The position numbers were made by a program, and so were the translations under genes. A DNA stretch of 45,804 nucleotides from NCBI GenBank assembly GCA_002437115.1, contig DJOD01000016.1, forward strand, positions 12,330 to 58,133, in the 5' to 3' direction. The notes under the pieces are model-generated. The model was not told where the DNA came from. It searched no databases and saw only the letters and a program-made list of their open reading frames with translations. How positions within the stretch are numbered: position 1 is the first letter of the stretch; every line of letters starts with the position of its first letter. Shown in pieces: positions 8,122 to 17,329 of the stretch. This DNA comes from Prevotella sp. UBA6447 (GTDB taxonomy: Bacteria; Bacteroidota; Bacteroidia; Bacteroidales; Bacteroidaceae).

Positions 8122-9477
8122 TTATATGAAACTGATGACCCCCTGCACTTTGTTGTTGTGGTCGTCGGTGTCAGGCTTATCCTTACCGTCATTGGCTTGG
8201 TGCCGGATCTCCTCAAGCATTTGGCGAGTGCGCTTGTAGGTAGGAGTGTCTTCCACCTTCATGATGACATCTTCGTTGTCGAGATCTTTCTGTGTGAAGA
8301 TGAAGATGTGTGGGCGACGCTTGTACTGTGGGTTGTTGTTGTCCTTGCCGTAGTAGTGGTTTCGGCGGTCTTGGCGTTCTGCGTCTTTCTCGTCTTCCTC
8401 TGCCTGCCGGTTGGCTTCCTCGAACGTACGGCGCACACGACGCTCTGTTGGCTCCACATCTTCTACGCCGAAGCCTGTTGCAAGTATGGTGACCTTTACT
8501 TTCTTGTCGAGTTCAGGGTCAATGGCTATTCCCCATTTGATTTCAAAGTTAACGCCAAACTTGGCCATGAAGTCGTTCACGTCATTCATTTCCTCCATCA
8601 TCAGACCTTGGTTTTCATTGTTCTTTCCATTGGAGAAAGCAATGGAAAGCAAAATCTTTTTGGAGTTGAACACGTCGTTATCGTTGAGCAACGGAGAATT
8701 GAGGGCATCGTCAATGGCTTTTTTCACGCGTCCTTCACCCTCGCCATAGCCTGTGCTCATGATGGCCACGCCGCCGTCCTTCAGTACTGTTTTCACATCG
8801 TTGAAGTCAAGGTTTATCAGGCCGTGGGTTGTGATAATCTCTGCAATGCTCTTCGCTGCCACGCTCAGTGTGTCGTCGGCTTTTCCAAAGGCATCGAGAA
8901 TGTTGAGTTCTGGGTATATCTCGCGCAATCGCTCATTGTTGATGACAAGCAGCGCGTCGACATGTTTGGCCATTTCTTCCACACCGTCGAGCGCTTGGTC
9001 TATCTTCCTCGTGCCCTCGAATCGAAATGGGATGGTGACTATTCCTACTGTAAGAATGCCCATGTCCTTGCTCACCTGGGCAACAACGGGCGCTGCTCCT
9101 GTGCCAGTGCCACCACCCATGCCTGCCGTGATGAATGCCATCTTTGTTCCGTCGTCGAGCATGCGGCGTATGTCGTCAATGCTGTCTGTGGCCGCTTGGC
9201 GTGCACGCTCTGGCCGGTTGCCTGCACCAAGCCCTTCTTGTCCGAGTTGCAGATGAACGGGAACCGGGCTGTCATTGAGGGCTTGCGCGTCTGTGTTGCA
9301 GAGGACAAATGTCACGTCGTGGATGCCTTCGCGATACATGTGGTTGACTGCGTTGCCACCTCCGCCGCCGACACCTATCACTTTGATGATGCTGTGTTCC
9401 TTTTTAGGGTCGCCGAAGTCAAGAATAGAAGGTCGACGGCTATCGGTGTTTTGCTGGGTATTATCTTTGTCTGCCAT
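8122..9477 (-). CDS. ftsZ: Cell division GTPase FtsZ
   Basis: A 451-residue bacterial tubulin that polymerises at midcell with GTP to form the Z ring. The nucleotide-binding G-rich loop GVGGGGGNAVNHM lies near residue 38, and the tubulin signature GMGGGTGTGAAPV near residue 120. The globular domain ends near residue 345. A charged, Asn/Arg/Asp-rich linker follows, then a candidate partner-binding peptide, EDTPTYKR. About 42 residues remain from that motif to the C-terminus, which ends in the hydrophobic VQGVISFI, so the usual C-terminal peptide is not at the extreme end. It is the last gene of the dcw operon, 63 nt after ftsA, with a hairpin downstream. Confidence 0.98.
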   Translation of the reverse strand: MADKDNTQQNTDSRRPSILDFGDPKKEHSIIKVIGVGGGGGNAVNHMYREGIHDVTFVLCNTDAQALNDSPVPVHLQLGQEGLGAGNRPERARQAATDSIDDIRRMLDDGTKMAFITAGMGGGTGTGAAPVVAQVSKDMGILTVGIVTIPFRFEGTRKIDQALDGVEEMAKHVDALLVINNERLREIYPELNILDAFGKADDTLSVAAKSIAEIITTHGLINLDFNDVKTVLKDGGVAIMSTGYGEGEGRVKKAIDDALNSPLLNDNDVFNSKKILLSIAFSNGKNNENQGLMMEEMNDVNDFMAKFGVNFEIKWGIAIDPELDKKVKVTILATGFGVEDVEPTERRVRRTFEEANRQAEEDEKDAERQDRRNHYYGKDNNNPQYKRRPHIFIFTQKDLDNEDVIMKVEDTPTYKRTRQMLEEIRHQANDGKDKPDTDDHNNKVQGVISFI

Positions 9478-9540
9478 AATGGTATTGCTAATTATTTTCA
9501 GTTTGTTGCTGCTTGTTCTCCTTCTGTTCGCGGCGGGTGG

Positions 9541-10998
9541 TTATTTCTCTTCTTCCTCCTCTATCATGTTCCCGACGAACCTCTTTAAGGCTCTCCAGGC
9601 TTTTCGGGGTTTTGAGTTTTCGCGTTTCTTGCGGCGCTCTTCCTTTTCAGCCTTGGCAGCAGCTTCTGCTTCAGCACGTTCTTTTTCTTCAGCGGCTTTC
9701 CGTGCGGCTTCACGTGCGGCTTCCTCTGCGGCTTTTTCAGCTTCGGTGAGCACTTTGCCCGTTCCTGTGCCGTCAATGGACTTCGGCTTGCGTGGTTCTG
9801 TTGCGGATTGACCTTTGTTCTCTACACCTGCGCCAAACAAGTCGTTGTGGATGGGGGCTCCGGCACAATTCATGTCGCCCTTGGCCAAAAGGCCGAGAAT
9901 GGTGCACATAGTTCCGTCTTTAGCGTTGATTGACGGGGCGTTGGTGTGGATGGTCTCAGACACGAACTTGGCAATTCTTATTTTCTCCACGGGAGTATGT
10001 TTGCGGAATGCCTGGTCAATGTTCTTCATGTTTGATCCTCCGCCAGTGAGAATAAAGCCACCCAAGAGTTTGTCGGTGTATTCACTGGGAATCTGGCACC
10101 ACACGTTTTCCACTATTTCCTGTACTCGGGCTTCCACTATGTCCACGAATTTTCGTTCATCAACTGTACGGTCGCTGTCGATGGGATAAGTGCGGTTTGA
10201 GTCGATGTCATTGGCTTCTGTATATGCTGAGGCATACTTCAGCTTCATTTGTTCGGCATCTTTTTCCTCCATTTGCAGGGAGGCTATGTCTTTTGTTATA
10301 TTGTTGCTTCCTAACGGAATTACCGTAAGGTTCCGTAGAATTTTCTTGTGGTATACAGCCACCGTGGTAGTGTCGGCACCTAAGTCTACCAATACACAAC
10401 CGCCGCGTTTTTCGGCATCTGTCAGCACGCTGTCAGCAAGAGCCAAGGGTGACAGGTACATTTCCGCTATGGCTATGCCTGCATTGTCGAAGCATTGGTT
10501 GATGTTACGATAGAAGGTCTTTCGCCAAAGGATGTTGAGGAAGTTGCCTTCAATGCGTGAGCATTGTATTCCGACTGGGTCGAGTTGGTATTGGTTGTCA
10601 ACCTTGTATTCTTGTGTTGCGGCATCCAAAATCTCCATTTCGGGGTATTGCATGCTACGATTGCTGTCCATCAGCTCGTTGATAATGTCTTGAGTGATGA
10701 TGGTGTCGTTTGGCAAGTCTTTCACACTGGTGTTTTTCACGCTGAGGATAGATTGGCCACCCACACCCACGTAAACCTGGGTAATCTTGTTTTTTAGTGC
10801 ACGTTCCAGCTTTGTGACGATGTTGGTTAGTCCCTGCACCGTCTTGTCCATATTGTATACCACGCCCTTGCGGATGCATGATGTGGAGTCTTCCTTGACC
10901 ACGGCAAGCACGTTGATGCTGCCATCGAGGTTTTTCTTGCCCGCGATACCGGTCATCTTCGATGAGCCCAGTTCAATAGCTACTCTAAATTCTGCCAT
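9541..10998 (-). CDS. ftsA: Cell division protein FtsA
   Basis: A 485-residue actin-like ATPase that tethers FtsZ to the membrane and recruits later divisome proteins. The phosphate-1 motif (VAIELGSSKMTGIAG) starts at residue 6; the phosphate-2 region reads VLVDLGADTTTVAVY, and the adenosine motif reads ILTGGGSNMKNI. After the core (ending near residue 390) there is an Ala/Glu/Lys/Arg-rich helical segment of about 50 residues, then a cationic amphipathic stretch (KAWRALKRFVGNMI) that fits the membrane-targeting helix, and a terminal EEEEEK. The helical linker is longer than in E. coli FtsA. It lies 16 nt after ftsQ and 63 nt before ftsZ. Confidence 0.97.
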   Translation of the reverse strand: MAEFRVAIELGSSKMTGIAGKKNLDGSINVLAVVKEDSTSCIRKGVVYNMDKTVQGLTNIVTKLERALKNKITQVYVGVGGQSILSVKNTSVKDLPNDTIITQDIINELMDSNRSMQYPEMEILDAATQEYKVDNQYQLDPVGIQCSRIEGNFLNILWRKTFYRNINQCFDNAGIAIAEMYLSPLALADSVLTDAEKRGGCVLVDLGADTTTVAVYHKKILRNLTVIPLGSNNITKDIASLQMEEKDAEQMKLKYASAYTEANDIDSNRTYPIDSDRTVDERKFVDIVEARVQEIVENVWCQIPSEYTDKLLGGFILTGGGSNMKNIDQAFRKHTPVEKIRIAKFVSETIHTNAPSINAKDGTMCTILGLLAKGDMNCAGAPIHNDLFGAGVENKGQSATEPRKPKSIDGTGTGKVLTEAEKAAEEAAREAARKAAEEKERAEAEAAAKAEKEERRKKRENSKPRKAWRALKRFVGNMIEEEEEK

Positions 10999-11014
10999 AG
11001 ATCTATGATAATTA

Positions 11015-11809
11015 TCAATTCAAATTTCTTTTCTTGCAGATGATCTGATTGTCAAACTCTACGTTGATGTAGGAGTATTTGTTCCAGCCAGCCTGTGACA
11101 GTCCGTACTTGTAGAACTTTTCCAACCTGTCAAGTTTCATCTTCACATAGTTTACGACCAGTTTCTTGCGATCGTTGGTGTATGTGGTTTGTGGTAATTG
11201 GCCAATGTAGATGATATGGTTTCCCACACGTGGTACAAGCTCTACGCCATAGTTTGGCAACACGTTAATCTGTTCTATCTGGTTTTTCCAAAAGTCACTT
11301 GCCATCAAAGAACTCCCAACATGAGCCACGTAGTTTTGCGCAAACCATTTGCTGATTCTTCCTGTGGCGATAATGAGGTCGCTGGTGTAGTGTGAGTTGG
11401 GCATGATGCGGTTGTCGTCGTCGAGGTAATAATCATCTCCGTTAGCAGCTTTGATGCGCAAAGTGGGCATCCGCTGGGTAAGGCTGACATGAACAGTCCC
11501 ATCCTGTGTTTTGTAACATTGTGATGTCTTTACGAATGGGCTCTGTTTTAAGGTTTCCTCAATGGTGCGGGCATTGACGTCCTTCATTCGCTTATTGAGC
11601 GGATACATGTTGTTCCTTTTGAGCCTTGTCTTGATTTCAGCGGCTGTGATGAAACCGTTGGTCGTTTCATCCTGGATGTCGATGCTGACCTTCTTGCACA
11701 CTGCCGTTTCCTCTTTCGGCTTGTTGAAAGAGGCAAACGCCATGACAATGTAAGCTCCAATGACCACGTCAAGGCTTACCAAGAGGGTCATCTTCCAGTT
11801 GAAGCGCAT
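11015..11809 (-). CDS. ftsQ: Cell division protein FtsQ/DivIB
   Basis: A 264-residue single-pass inner-membrane protein that links early and late divisome proteins. One N-terminal membrane segment (about 8-27) follows a short basic cytoplasmic tail. The periplasmic part carries a POTRA-like region starting with the FITAAEIKTRL stretch and the family beta domain, including a conserved VPRVGNHIIYIG block. Sequence identity in this family is low, so the call rests on topology, size and position between murC and ftsA. It ends 16 nt before ftsA. The murC-ftsQ gap is 96 nt with no recognised promoter. Confidence 0.92.
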   Translation of the reverse strand: MRFNWKMTLLVSLDVVIGAYIVMAFASFNKPKEETAVCKKVSIDIQDETTNGFITAAEIKTRLKRNNMYPLNKRMKDVNARTIEETLKQSPFVKTSQCYKTQDGTVHVSLTQRMPTLRIKAANGDDYYLDDDNRIMPNSHYTSDLIIATGRISKWFAQNYVAHVGSSLMASDFWKNQIEQINVLPNYGVELVPRVGNHIIYIGQLPQTTYTNDRKKLVVNYVKMKLDRLEKFYKYGLSQAGWNKYSYINVEFDNQIICKKRNLN

Positions 11810-11905
11810 TTGATTTGATGATTTATTGTTTTCTTCAATTATAGTTTCTTGCGACTTGCGCTTTGCCTATGTTTCTTTTGCTCGGTCTTCAACGCCAAGG
11901 CTTTC

Positions 11906-13297
11906 CTACTTGTTGACTTTTTCTTTTTCTTCTATAAGTTTGGCAATTTGCGGAACGTAATTGTCCAGATCCCCAGCTCCCAGTGTGATTAGCACGTCGA
12001 AGTCGCGGCTTTTTACGAGCTGAAGCACGTCGTCTTTGTGTATCATGCTTTTTTCCATACCTGGTCTAAGGTTGTCAAAGATAAGCTCTGATGTAACTCC
12101 AGGAATGGGCTTTTCTCTTGCTGGATAAATCTCAGTGAGGATTACTTCATCGAAATGGCTGAGAGCATCCGCGAAGTCTTTGTAGAAATCTTGTGTGCGA
12201 GTGTACAAGTGGGGCTGGAAAATCACAGTGATTTTTCGGTTTGGGTAGAGCTCCTTGAGGCTTTTTGCACTCTGTAAGATTTCTTTAGGGTGATGGGCAT
12301 AGTCGGAAAGAAGTACGTGATGGCTGTTGCGAATTTTGAAGTCGAATCTTCGATCTACGCCGTGGTAGGTCTCCATCCCATAGCGAAGTTCCAATGCCGT
12401 GCATCCGTTCAGCTGTGCCATGGCCATTGCAGCAACACCGTTTTCGATGTTGATGGGGATGGGCTGCCCGAGTTTTACGCTTTCCACGTTTTCTATGGGG
12501 GAGATGAAGTCAAAAGTAATCTCTCCGTTTTCGATTACTATGTTTTCTGCATGGAAATCGCCTTTGTCACGACTGTAGGTATACGTCTTTACCCCCTTCT
12601 GTACGTTGGGTTTCATTGCAAGGTCGGTATGGATGATGAGCGCGCCGCCCGGCTGAATCAGTTCTGTGTAATGGCGGAAACTTTCGAGGTATGCCTCTTT
12701 TGTTCCGTAGATGTCCAGGTGGTCAGGATCTGTCGACGTGATGACACTCATCCATGGTCTCAGCCAATGGAAGGAACGGTCGAATTCGTCAGCTTCGATG
12801 ACCACGAAGTCGCTTGTGCTTGAAAGGATATAGTTCGTCCCGTAGTTTTTCGAGATGCCGCCAAGAAACGCGTTGCAGTCAATGTGACTTTGGTGCATAA
12901 TGTGTGCGCACATGGTTGATGTTGTGGTCTTGCCGTGTGTTCCAGCAACGCACAGGCCCTTGTGTGTTCGTGTCAGAGTCCCTAACACTTGTGCACGTTT
13001 CTCTATCTCGAATCCGCCTTCTTGGAAAAATCGTAATTCCTTATGCTCTGCAGGAATGGCAGGTGTGTAGACGACCAGGCACGAAGCCTTGTCGCGACAG
13101 GCGTGAGGAATTTCGTCAACATCCTCTACGTAATGAATTAGCATACCTTCTTTCTCCAGCCGACGTGTAAGCTCTGACGGCGTGCGGTCGTAACCGGCAA
13201 CAACTAAGCCCCGATGAATAAAATAGCGCGCGATTGCACTCATACCGATACCTCCTGCGCCTATGAAATATACTGCCTTAATGTCTTTCAGTTCCAT
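11906..13297 (-). CDS. murC: UDP-N-acetylmuramate--L-alanine ligase MurC
   Basis: A 463-residue cytoplasmic ATP-dependent ligase that adds L-Ala to UDP-MurNAc, the first step of stem-peptide synthesis. The N-terminal Rossmann motif is FIGAGGIGMSAIA, the ATP-binding P-loop is GTHGKTTTSTM, and the Mur ligase central domain contains EADEFDRSF and the HPKEI region. The frame is open upstream to 13348, but the longer start would overlap murG and add a non-conserved tail. MELKDIKAVYFIGAGG is the family N-terminus, with a purine-rich AAAGGG just upstream, so 13297 is used. It sits 35 nt after murG and 96 nt before ftsQ. Confidence 0.97.
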   Translation of the reverse strand: MELKDIKAVYFIGAGGIGMSAIARYFIHRGLVVAGYDRTPSELTRRLEKEGMLIHYVEDVDEIPHACRDKASCLVVYTPAIPAEHKELRFFQEGGFEIEKRAQVLGTLTRTHKGLCVAGTHGKTTTSTMCAHIMHQSHIDCNAFLGGISKNYGTNYILSSTSDFVVIEADEFDRSFHWLRPWMSVITSTDPDHLDIYGTKEAYLESFRHYTELIQPGGALIIHTDLAMKPNVQKGVKTYTYSRDKGDFHAENIVIENGEITFDFISPIENVESVKLGQPIPINIENGVAAMAMAQLNGCTALELRYGMETYHGVDRRFDFKIRNSHHVLLSDYAHHPKEILQSAKSLKELYPNRKITVIFQPHLYTRTQDFYKDFADALSHFDEVILTEIYPAREKPIPGVTSELIFDNLRPGMEKSMIHKDDVLQLVKSRDFDVLITLGAGDLDNYVPQIAKLIEEKEKVNK

Positions 13298-13332
13298 TTT
13301 GTCCCTTTTAATAACGTTTTTTCTTGTGCTCT

Positions 13333-14448
13333 TTAGCTGTTGGACCAAGCCAGTTTTATTACTTCTTCTGCGATAGTGTCTGCAGAATTGCTTAGTCCCA
13401 TTTTTTTGATATTAGTGCTGAGTGAAGCCAGTTTTTGGTCGTTGTTCACTGTTTCAAGAGCTGTGTGCAGCAAGACCTCAGGCGCATCTGCATCTTTCAC
13501 ATAGATGGCTGCATCTTTGTTGACCAATGCCATGGCGTTTTTCGTCTGGTGATCTTCTGCAACGTTGGGGCTGGGCACAAGTATAACTGGTTTGCCAATG
13601 AGGCAGAACTCACTGATCGAACTTGCGCCGGCTCTGCTTATAACGAGGTCGGCAGCCTTGTATGCAGCACCCATGTCGCTAATGAAGTCGAGCACTTTCA
13701 GGTTGGGAATATCTCCAAAGTCTTTCACGGCCTGGTTCATCTCGGCATTATAGTATTTACCAGTCTGCCATATGAACTGCACGTTGGCAGCTTTCACTTC
13801 GCTAAGGTGCTGCCTCATGCTTTCGTTCACGGTCCTTGCTCCGAGGCTTCCGCCTACCAACAGAATTGTTTTCTTATCGGGATTTAGACCAAAGCTTTTA
13901 CGTGCTTCTTCCTTAGTCATGTTATTGTTGAGCACGTTTTGCCGTACGGGATTTCCTGTCTTGATAATTTTTTCCGCTGGGAAGAATCGCTCCATTCCAT
14001 CGTAAGCTACACAAATCTTTGTGGCTTTTTTAGCCAAGATTTTGTTTGTTACCCCGGCATAGCTGTTTTGCTCTTGTATGAGGCATGGTATACCTTTTTC
14101 CGCGCAGACGTTCAGCGTGGGGCCACTGGCGTAGCCTCCAACACCCACGGCTGCCATTGGCTTGAACTGGTGCACGATTTTCTTTGCTATGTGTTGGCTT
14201 TTCCAAATTTTGAACAGGACTGCGATGTTCTTCAGCAGATGCTTGCGGTCGAATCCGCAGATAGGCAAGCCTTTGATTTCGTATCCTGCAGCGGGTACCC
14301 TTTGCATCTCCATGCGTCCGATAGCTCCTACAAACAATATTTTTGCATTGGGCTGCTTGGCCTTGATGGCGTTGGCAATGGATATGGCTGGGAAGATATG
14401 TCCTCCTGTTCCGCCTCCGCTGATGATGATTCTTAACTCCTTGTCCAT
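13333..14448 (-). CDS. murG: UDP-GlcNAc:lipid I transferase MurG
   Basis: A 371-residue GT28 glycosyltransferase peripheral to the inner membrane that transfers GlcNAc to lipid I, making lipid II. The N-terminal glycine-rich loop SGGGTGGHIFPAI (residues 10-22) binds the lipid substrate. The C-terminal domain shows LVGGSLGARTVNE and the UDP-GlcNAc-binding SRAGASSISEF followed by GKPVILVPSP. A perfect -7 box lies 15 nt upstream of the ATG in the 113-nt ftsW-murG gap, suggesting the distal part of the operon (murG to ftsZ) has its own promoter. The ATG at 14448 matches the conserved start. Confidence 0.97.
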   Translation of the reverse strand: MDKELRIIISGGGTGGHIFPAISIANAIKAKQPNAKILFVGAIGRMEMQRVPAAGYEIKGLPICGFDRKHLLKNIAVLFKIWKSQHIAKKIVHQFKPMAAVGVGGYASGPTLNVCAEKGIPCLIQEQNSYAGVTNKILAKKATKICVAYDGMERFFPAEKIIKTGNPVRQNVLNNNMTKEEARKSFGLNPDKKTILLVGGSLGARTVNESMRQHLSEVKAANVQFIWQTGKYYNAEMNQAVKDFGDIPNLKVLDFISDMGAAYKAADLVISRAGASSISEFCLIGKPVILVPSPNVAEDHQTKNAMALVNKDAAIYVKDADAPEVLLHTALETVNNDQKLASLSTNIKKMGLSNSADTIAEEVIKLAWSNS

Positions 14449-14463
14449 AATCGCTTATTTTTG

Positions 14464-14471
14464 CAAAAGTA
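14464..14471 (-). promoter_or_regulatory. Candidate internal promoter before murG
   Basis: TACTTTTG on the minus strand is a perfect TAnnTTTG match 15 nt upstream of the murG ATG, in one of the two largest gaps of the operon. No -33 TTTG is obvious at about 20 nt spacing. Confidence 0.5.
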
Positions 14472-14561
14472 ATCAATTATTCCCACTTTTGGTTATTTTC
14501 CGTTCATTTTCTTGTCCTTCGTTTTTCTTCTGCTATACCTTATTATGTCGCTTGCGCAAGG

Positions 14562-15842
14562 CTAAGCTGCTGCGAGAGTGCTTTCTTTTGTGCCCTTTTC
14601 CTCATGCGTTTTCTTTGCTGTTCGGCTGATGCTTAAAATAGCTCCCAGGTATACGCTGCTAACGATGGTCGATGTTCCACCTTTGCTGATTAGAGGCAGG
14701 GGCTGCCCTGTCACGGGAGCCAGCCCAACCGCCACACACATGTTGAACAATGCTTGCGTAACCAGCAATAGCGCTAATCCCATGGCCAAGAATGCTGGAA
14801 AATTGTTTTCGCAGCGGGTGGCTATTCTTCCTGTCCTGAAGAGCAGGACGATATAGAAAAAAGGCACAAAAATGGTTCCCCCTATGCCTCCTTCCTCTAT
14901 GATTATCGAATAGATGAAGTCGGAGAATGCTTGCGATAGGAAGTCGCGTTGCACGGAGTTGCCTGGGCCTTTGCCGATGATATTGCAGGTCGCAATGGCA
15001 ATTTTGGCGTGCGCTTCTTGCGCTCCCTTGTCAAGATCCACCTTTTCTGGTGGAATGTCTTTTGAGTCTAAGAACTTGTCGATGCGCGACTTCCATGTGT
15101 CTAATCGTTTCAGCACGCCCTTGTGTCCGGTGCTCTCTTCTGACCTGATTGTCTGTCCGTTTGTCGTTGTTAGTTCCGTCAGATTCTTCTGCCCGCCAAC
15201 CTTTTCGGTGTCTTCGCCCACCAACATGATGAGTGATATCGCACAAGCTAATAATACCACGACTGTCAGCACCAACATTCCGAGTTGCCTCCCTGGCACC
15301 CGTCCTATGATCATCATGAAGAAGATCACCACGCAGAGTAGGGCTGCTGTTGATAAGTTCTCCACCGCTATGAATCCAATGAATGGCAGTGCAATGAGCA
15401 ATATGTATTTCATTGCCTTCCTGTCTGCTCCATTGTCTGTTTGCATGGCACTAAGAATTTGAGCGGTCATCAACACCAGTGCTCCCTTGGCAAATTCCGA
15501 TGGCTGGAATTGTATGCCCAAAAAGGATATCCATCTGTTTGCGCCGTTGGTGGTTTGTCCTGCGAGTGCCACCCATATTAGCATTGCAAATGAAAATCCT
15601 AAAAGGATAGGTGTCAAAATCTTAAAGTATTTGCAACTGATGTTCAGCGTGATGACCATCAGGGAGAATCCGAAGGCAATGAGTGCGATGTGCTTGATGA
15701 TTGGTGACAGGTAATTGCCTCCCTTATACGTCAGCTCTGAAGAGGCTGAGAACACCTCCACGATGCTGATGATGCTTAGGAAGAAATACGCCATCCAGAT
15801 GACCCTGTCACCTTTGAATAAGTTGGATAACTTCTTGTTCAT
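14562..15842 (-). CDS. ftsW: Lipid II polymerase FtsW (SEDS family)
   Basis: A 426-residue SEDS-family integral membrane glycosyltransferase that polymerises lipid II into glycan strands at the septum, working with the class B PBP (FtsI). About ten hydrophobic membrane segments are visible; a long charged extracytoplasmic loop of about 80 residues sits mid-protein, and the family motif GQPLPLISKGGTS lies near the C-terminus. The frame is open upstream to 16016, but that extension overlaps murD and is not family-like. MNKKLSNLFKGDRVIWM is the expected N-terminus, giving the start at 15842, 50 nt after the murD stop. Confidence 0.95.
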   Translation of the reverse strand: MNKKLSNLFKGDRVIWMAYFFLSIISIVEVFSASSELTYKGGNYLSPIIKHIALIAFGFSLMVITLNISCKYFKILTPILLGFSFAMLIWVALAGQTTNGANRWISFLGIQFQPSEFAKGALVLMTAQILSAMQTDNGADRKAMKYILLIALPFIGFIAVENLSTAALLCVVIFFMMIIGRVPGRQLGMLVLTVVVLLACAISLIMLVGEDTEKVGGQKNLTELTTTNGQTIRSEESTGHKGVLKRLDTWKSRIDKFLDSKDIPPEKVDLDKGAQEAHAKIAIATCNIIGKGPGNSVQRDFLSQAFSDFIYSIIIEEGGIGGTIFVPFFYIVLLFRTGRIATRCENNFPAFLAMGLALLLVTQALFNMCVAVGLAPVTGQPLPLISKGGTSTIVSSVYLGAILSISRTAKKTHEEKGTKESTLAAA

Positions 15843-15892
15843 TTCCTTGGTTGCTCTTTGTTGGCGACTAAGTGTTGGCCGTCGCTTTGAAA

Positions 15893-17224
15893 CTACAAAC
15901 TTCTTACGAGTGTTTTGAATTGCTCTCCCCGGTCTTCCATGTTCTTGAAAAGGTCGAAACTGGCACAGCAGGGCGATAGCAACACTGTGTCTCCAAGCTG
16001 TGCCATGTTGTAGCAAGCACTCACGCAGTCTTTCATGTTATGCGTGTCACGTACGGGTAGCCCTAATGCATCGAAACACTTGTGTAACTTGGCGTTGTCC
16101 GCGCCGAGATACACCAGCCCCCTGCATTTCTTCGTAACAAGGTTCTTTATCTCACTGTAGTCGTTTCCCTTGTCTTTTCCACCAAGAATTAGCACCACTG
16201 GTGTCTTCATGCTTTCCAGCGCATACCAGCATGCGTCCACATTGGTCGCCTTCGAGTCGTTGACATAGTGTACACCCCTCACGTCACACACTTTTTCCAA
16301 TCTGTGCTCCACGCCAGGGAAGTCACTAAGACTCTTCCTGATGATTTCTTTCTTGATGCCAGTGATGTTGGAGGCAAGTCCTGCGGCCAGCGAGTTGTAG
16401 ATGTTGTGTTTTCCCGTCAGCGACAACTCCTCTTGTTCCATGTTGAACGGTGTTGGGTACTCTAGCTTGTACTGCCCTTCCTCGATGTATGCTATGGAGC
16501 CGTCTTCTTTCAGCTCGGAGAAGGGGCAAGCCACGGCCTTGATATCGTATTTCTTCAGCTCCTCCTTGATGACAGGGTCGTCGTTCCAATAGATGAAGCT
16601 GTCTTCTGCCGTCTGGTTTTGGGTGATGCGCATCTTGGCAGCCGCGTAGTTCTCAAACTTGTAATCGTAGCGGTCCAGGTGGTCGGGTGTTATGTTGAGC
16701 AAGATGGCGATATTCGCGCGGAAGTCATACATGTTGTCGAGTTGGAAAGAGCTCAGCTCGATGATGTAATACTCGTGTGGGTCTTCGGCAACCTGCAAGG
16801 CCAAGCTCCGTCCAATGTTCCCGGCCAGTCCAGCATCGTAACCTGCCGCCTTGAAAATGTGGTAGATGAGAGATGTGGTAGTCGTTTTTCCGTTCGAACC
16901 CGTGATGCATATCATCTTGGAGTTTGTGTAGCGTCCGGCAAATTCTATTTCACTGATGATATGTGTGCCCTGTGCCATGAGCTTTTGGACCATGGGCGCT
17001 TCCTTGGGAATCCCAGGGCTCTTGATAATCTCGTCGGCGTTGAGAATCAGCTTCTCCGTGTGATGTCCTTCTTCCCAGGCTATGTGGTGGTCGTTGAGCA
17101 CTTTCTTGTATTTGTCGTTGATTTTCGACATGTCTGACACAAACACGTCAAATCCTTTTTGCTTGGCCAGCACGGCGGCACCCGCGCCGCTTTCGCCAGC
17201 TCCTAAAACAACTATTCTTTTCAT
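15893..17224 (-). CDS. murD: UDP-MurNAc-L-Ala--D-Glu ligase MurD
   Basis: A 443-residue cytoplasmic ATP-dependent ligase that adds D-Glu to UDP-MurNAc-L-Ala. The N-terminal domain begins with VVLGAGESGAGAAVLA (residues 4-19), the P-loop is ITGSNGKTTTTSLIYH, and later Mur ligase blocks include NITPDHLDRYD, NDSKATNVDA and ILGGKDKGNDY. The ATG at 17224 fits the family start. It lies 105 nt after mraY and 50 nt before ftsW. The 105-nt gap has no perfect -7 box; the nearest, TAAATTTC, has one mismatch. Confidence 0.97.
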   Translation of the reverse strand: MKRIVVLGAGESGAGAAVLAKQKGFDVFVSDMSKINDKYKKVLNDHHIAWEEGHHTEKLILNADEIIKSPGIPKEAPMVQKLMAQGTHIISEIEFAGRYTNSKMICITGSNGKTTTTSLIYHIFKAAGYDAGLAGNIGRSLALQVAEDPHEYYIIELSSFQLDNMYDFRANIAILLNITPDHLDRYDYKFENYAAAKMRITQNQTAEDSFIYWNDDPVIKEELKKYDIKAVACPFSELKEDGSIAYIEEGQYKLEYPTPFNMEQEELSLTGKHNIYNSLAAGLASNITGIKKEIIRKSLSDFPGVEHRLEKVCDVRGVHYVNDSKATNVDACWYALESMKTPVVLILGGKDKGNDYSEIKNLVTKKCRGLVYLGADNAKLHKCFDALGLPVRDTHNMKDCVSACYNMAQLGDTVLLSPCCASFDLFKNMEDRGEQFKTLVRSL

Positions 17225-17329
17225 AGTTTTCTTTTTTAATGATTGATGGTTACGCGTGGCTTTACGAAATTTACAGTCTCCCCTGTCTTTTACACTGTAT
17301 CTGATAGGGTCTCTATTGCCCTATTTCCC

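Noticed and set aside
8158..9588. 476-codon plus-strand ORF opposite ftsZ
   Set aside because: ftsZ on the minus strand is unambiguous; this frame has a Val/Cys/His-rich composition with no recognisable domain.
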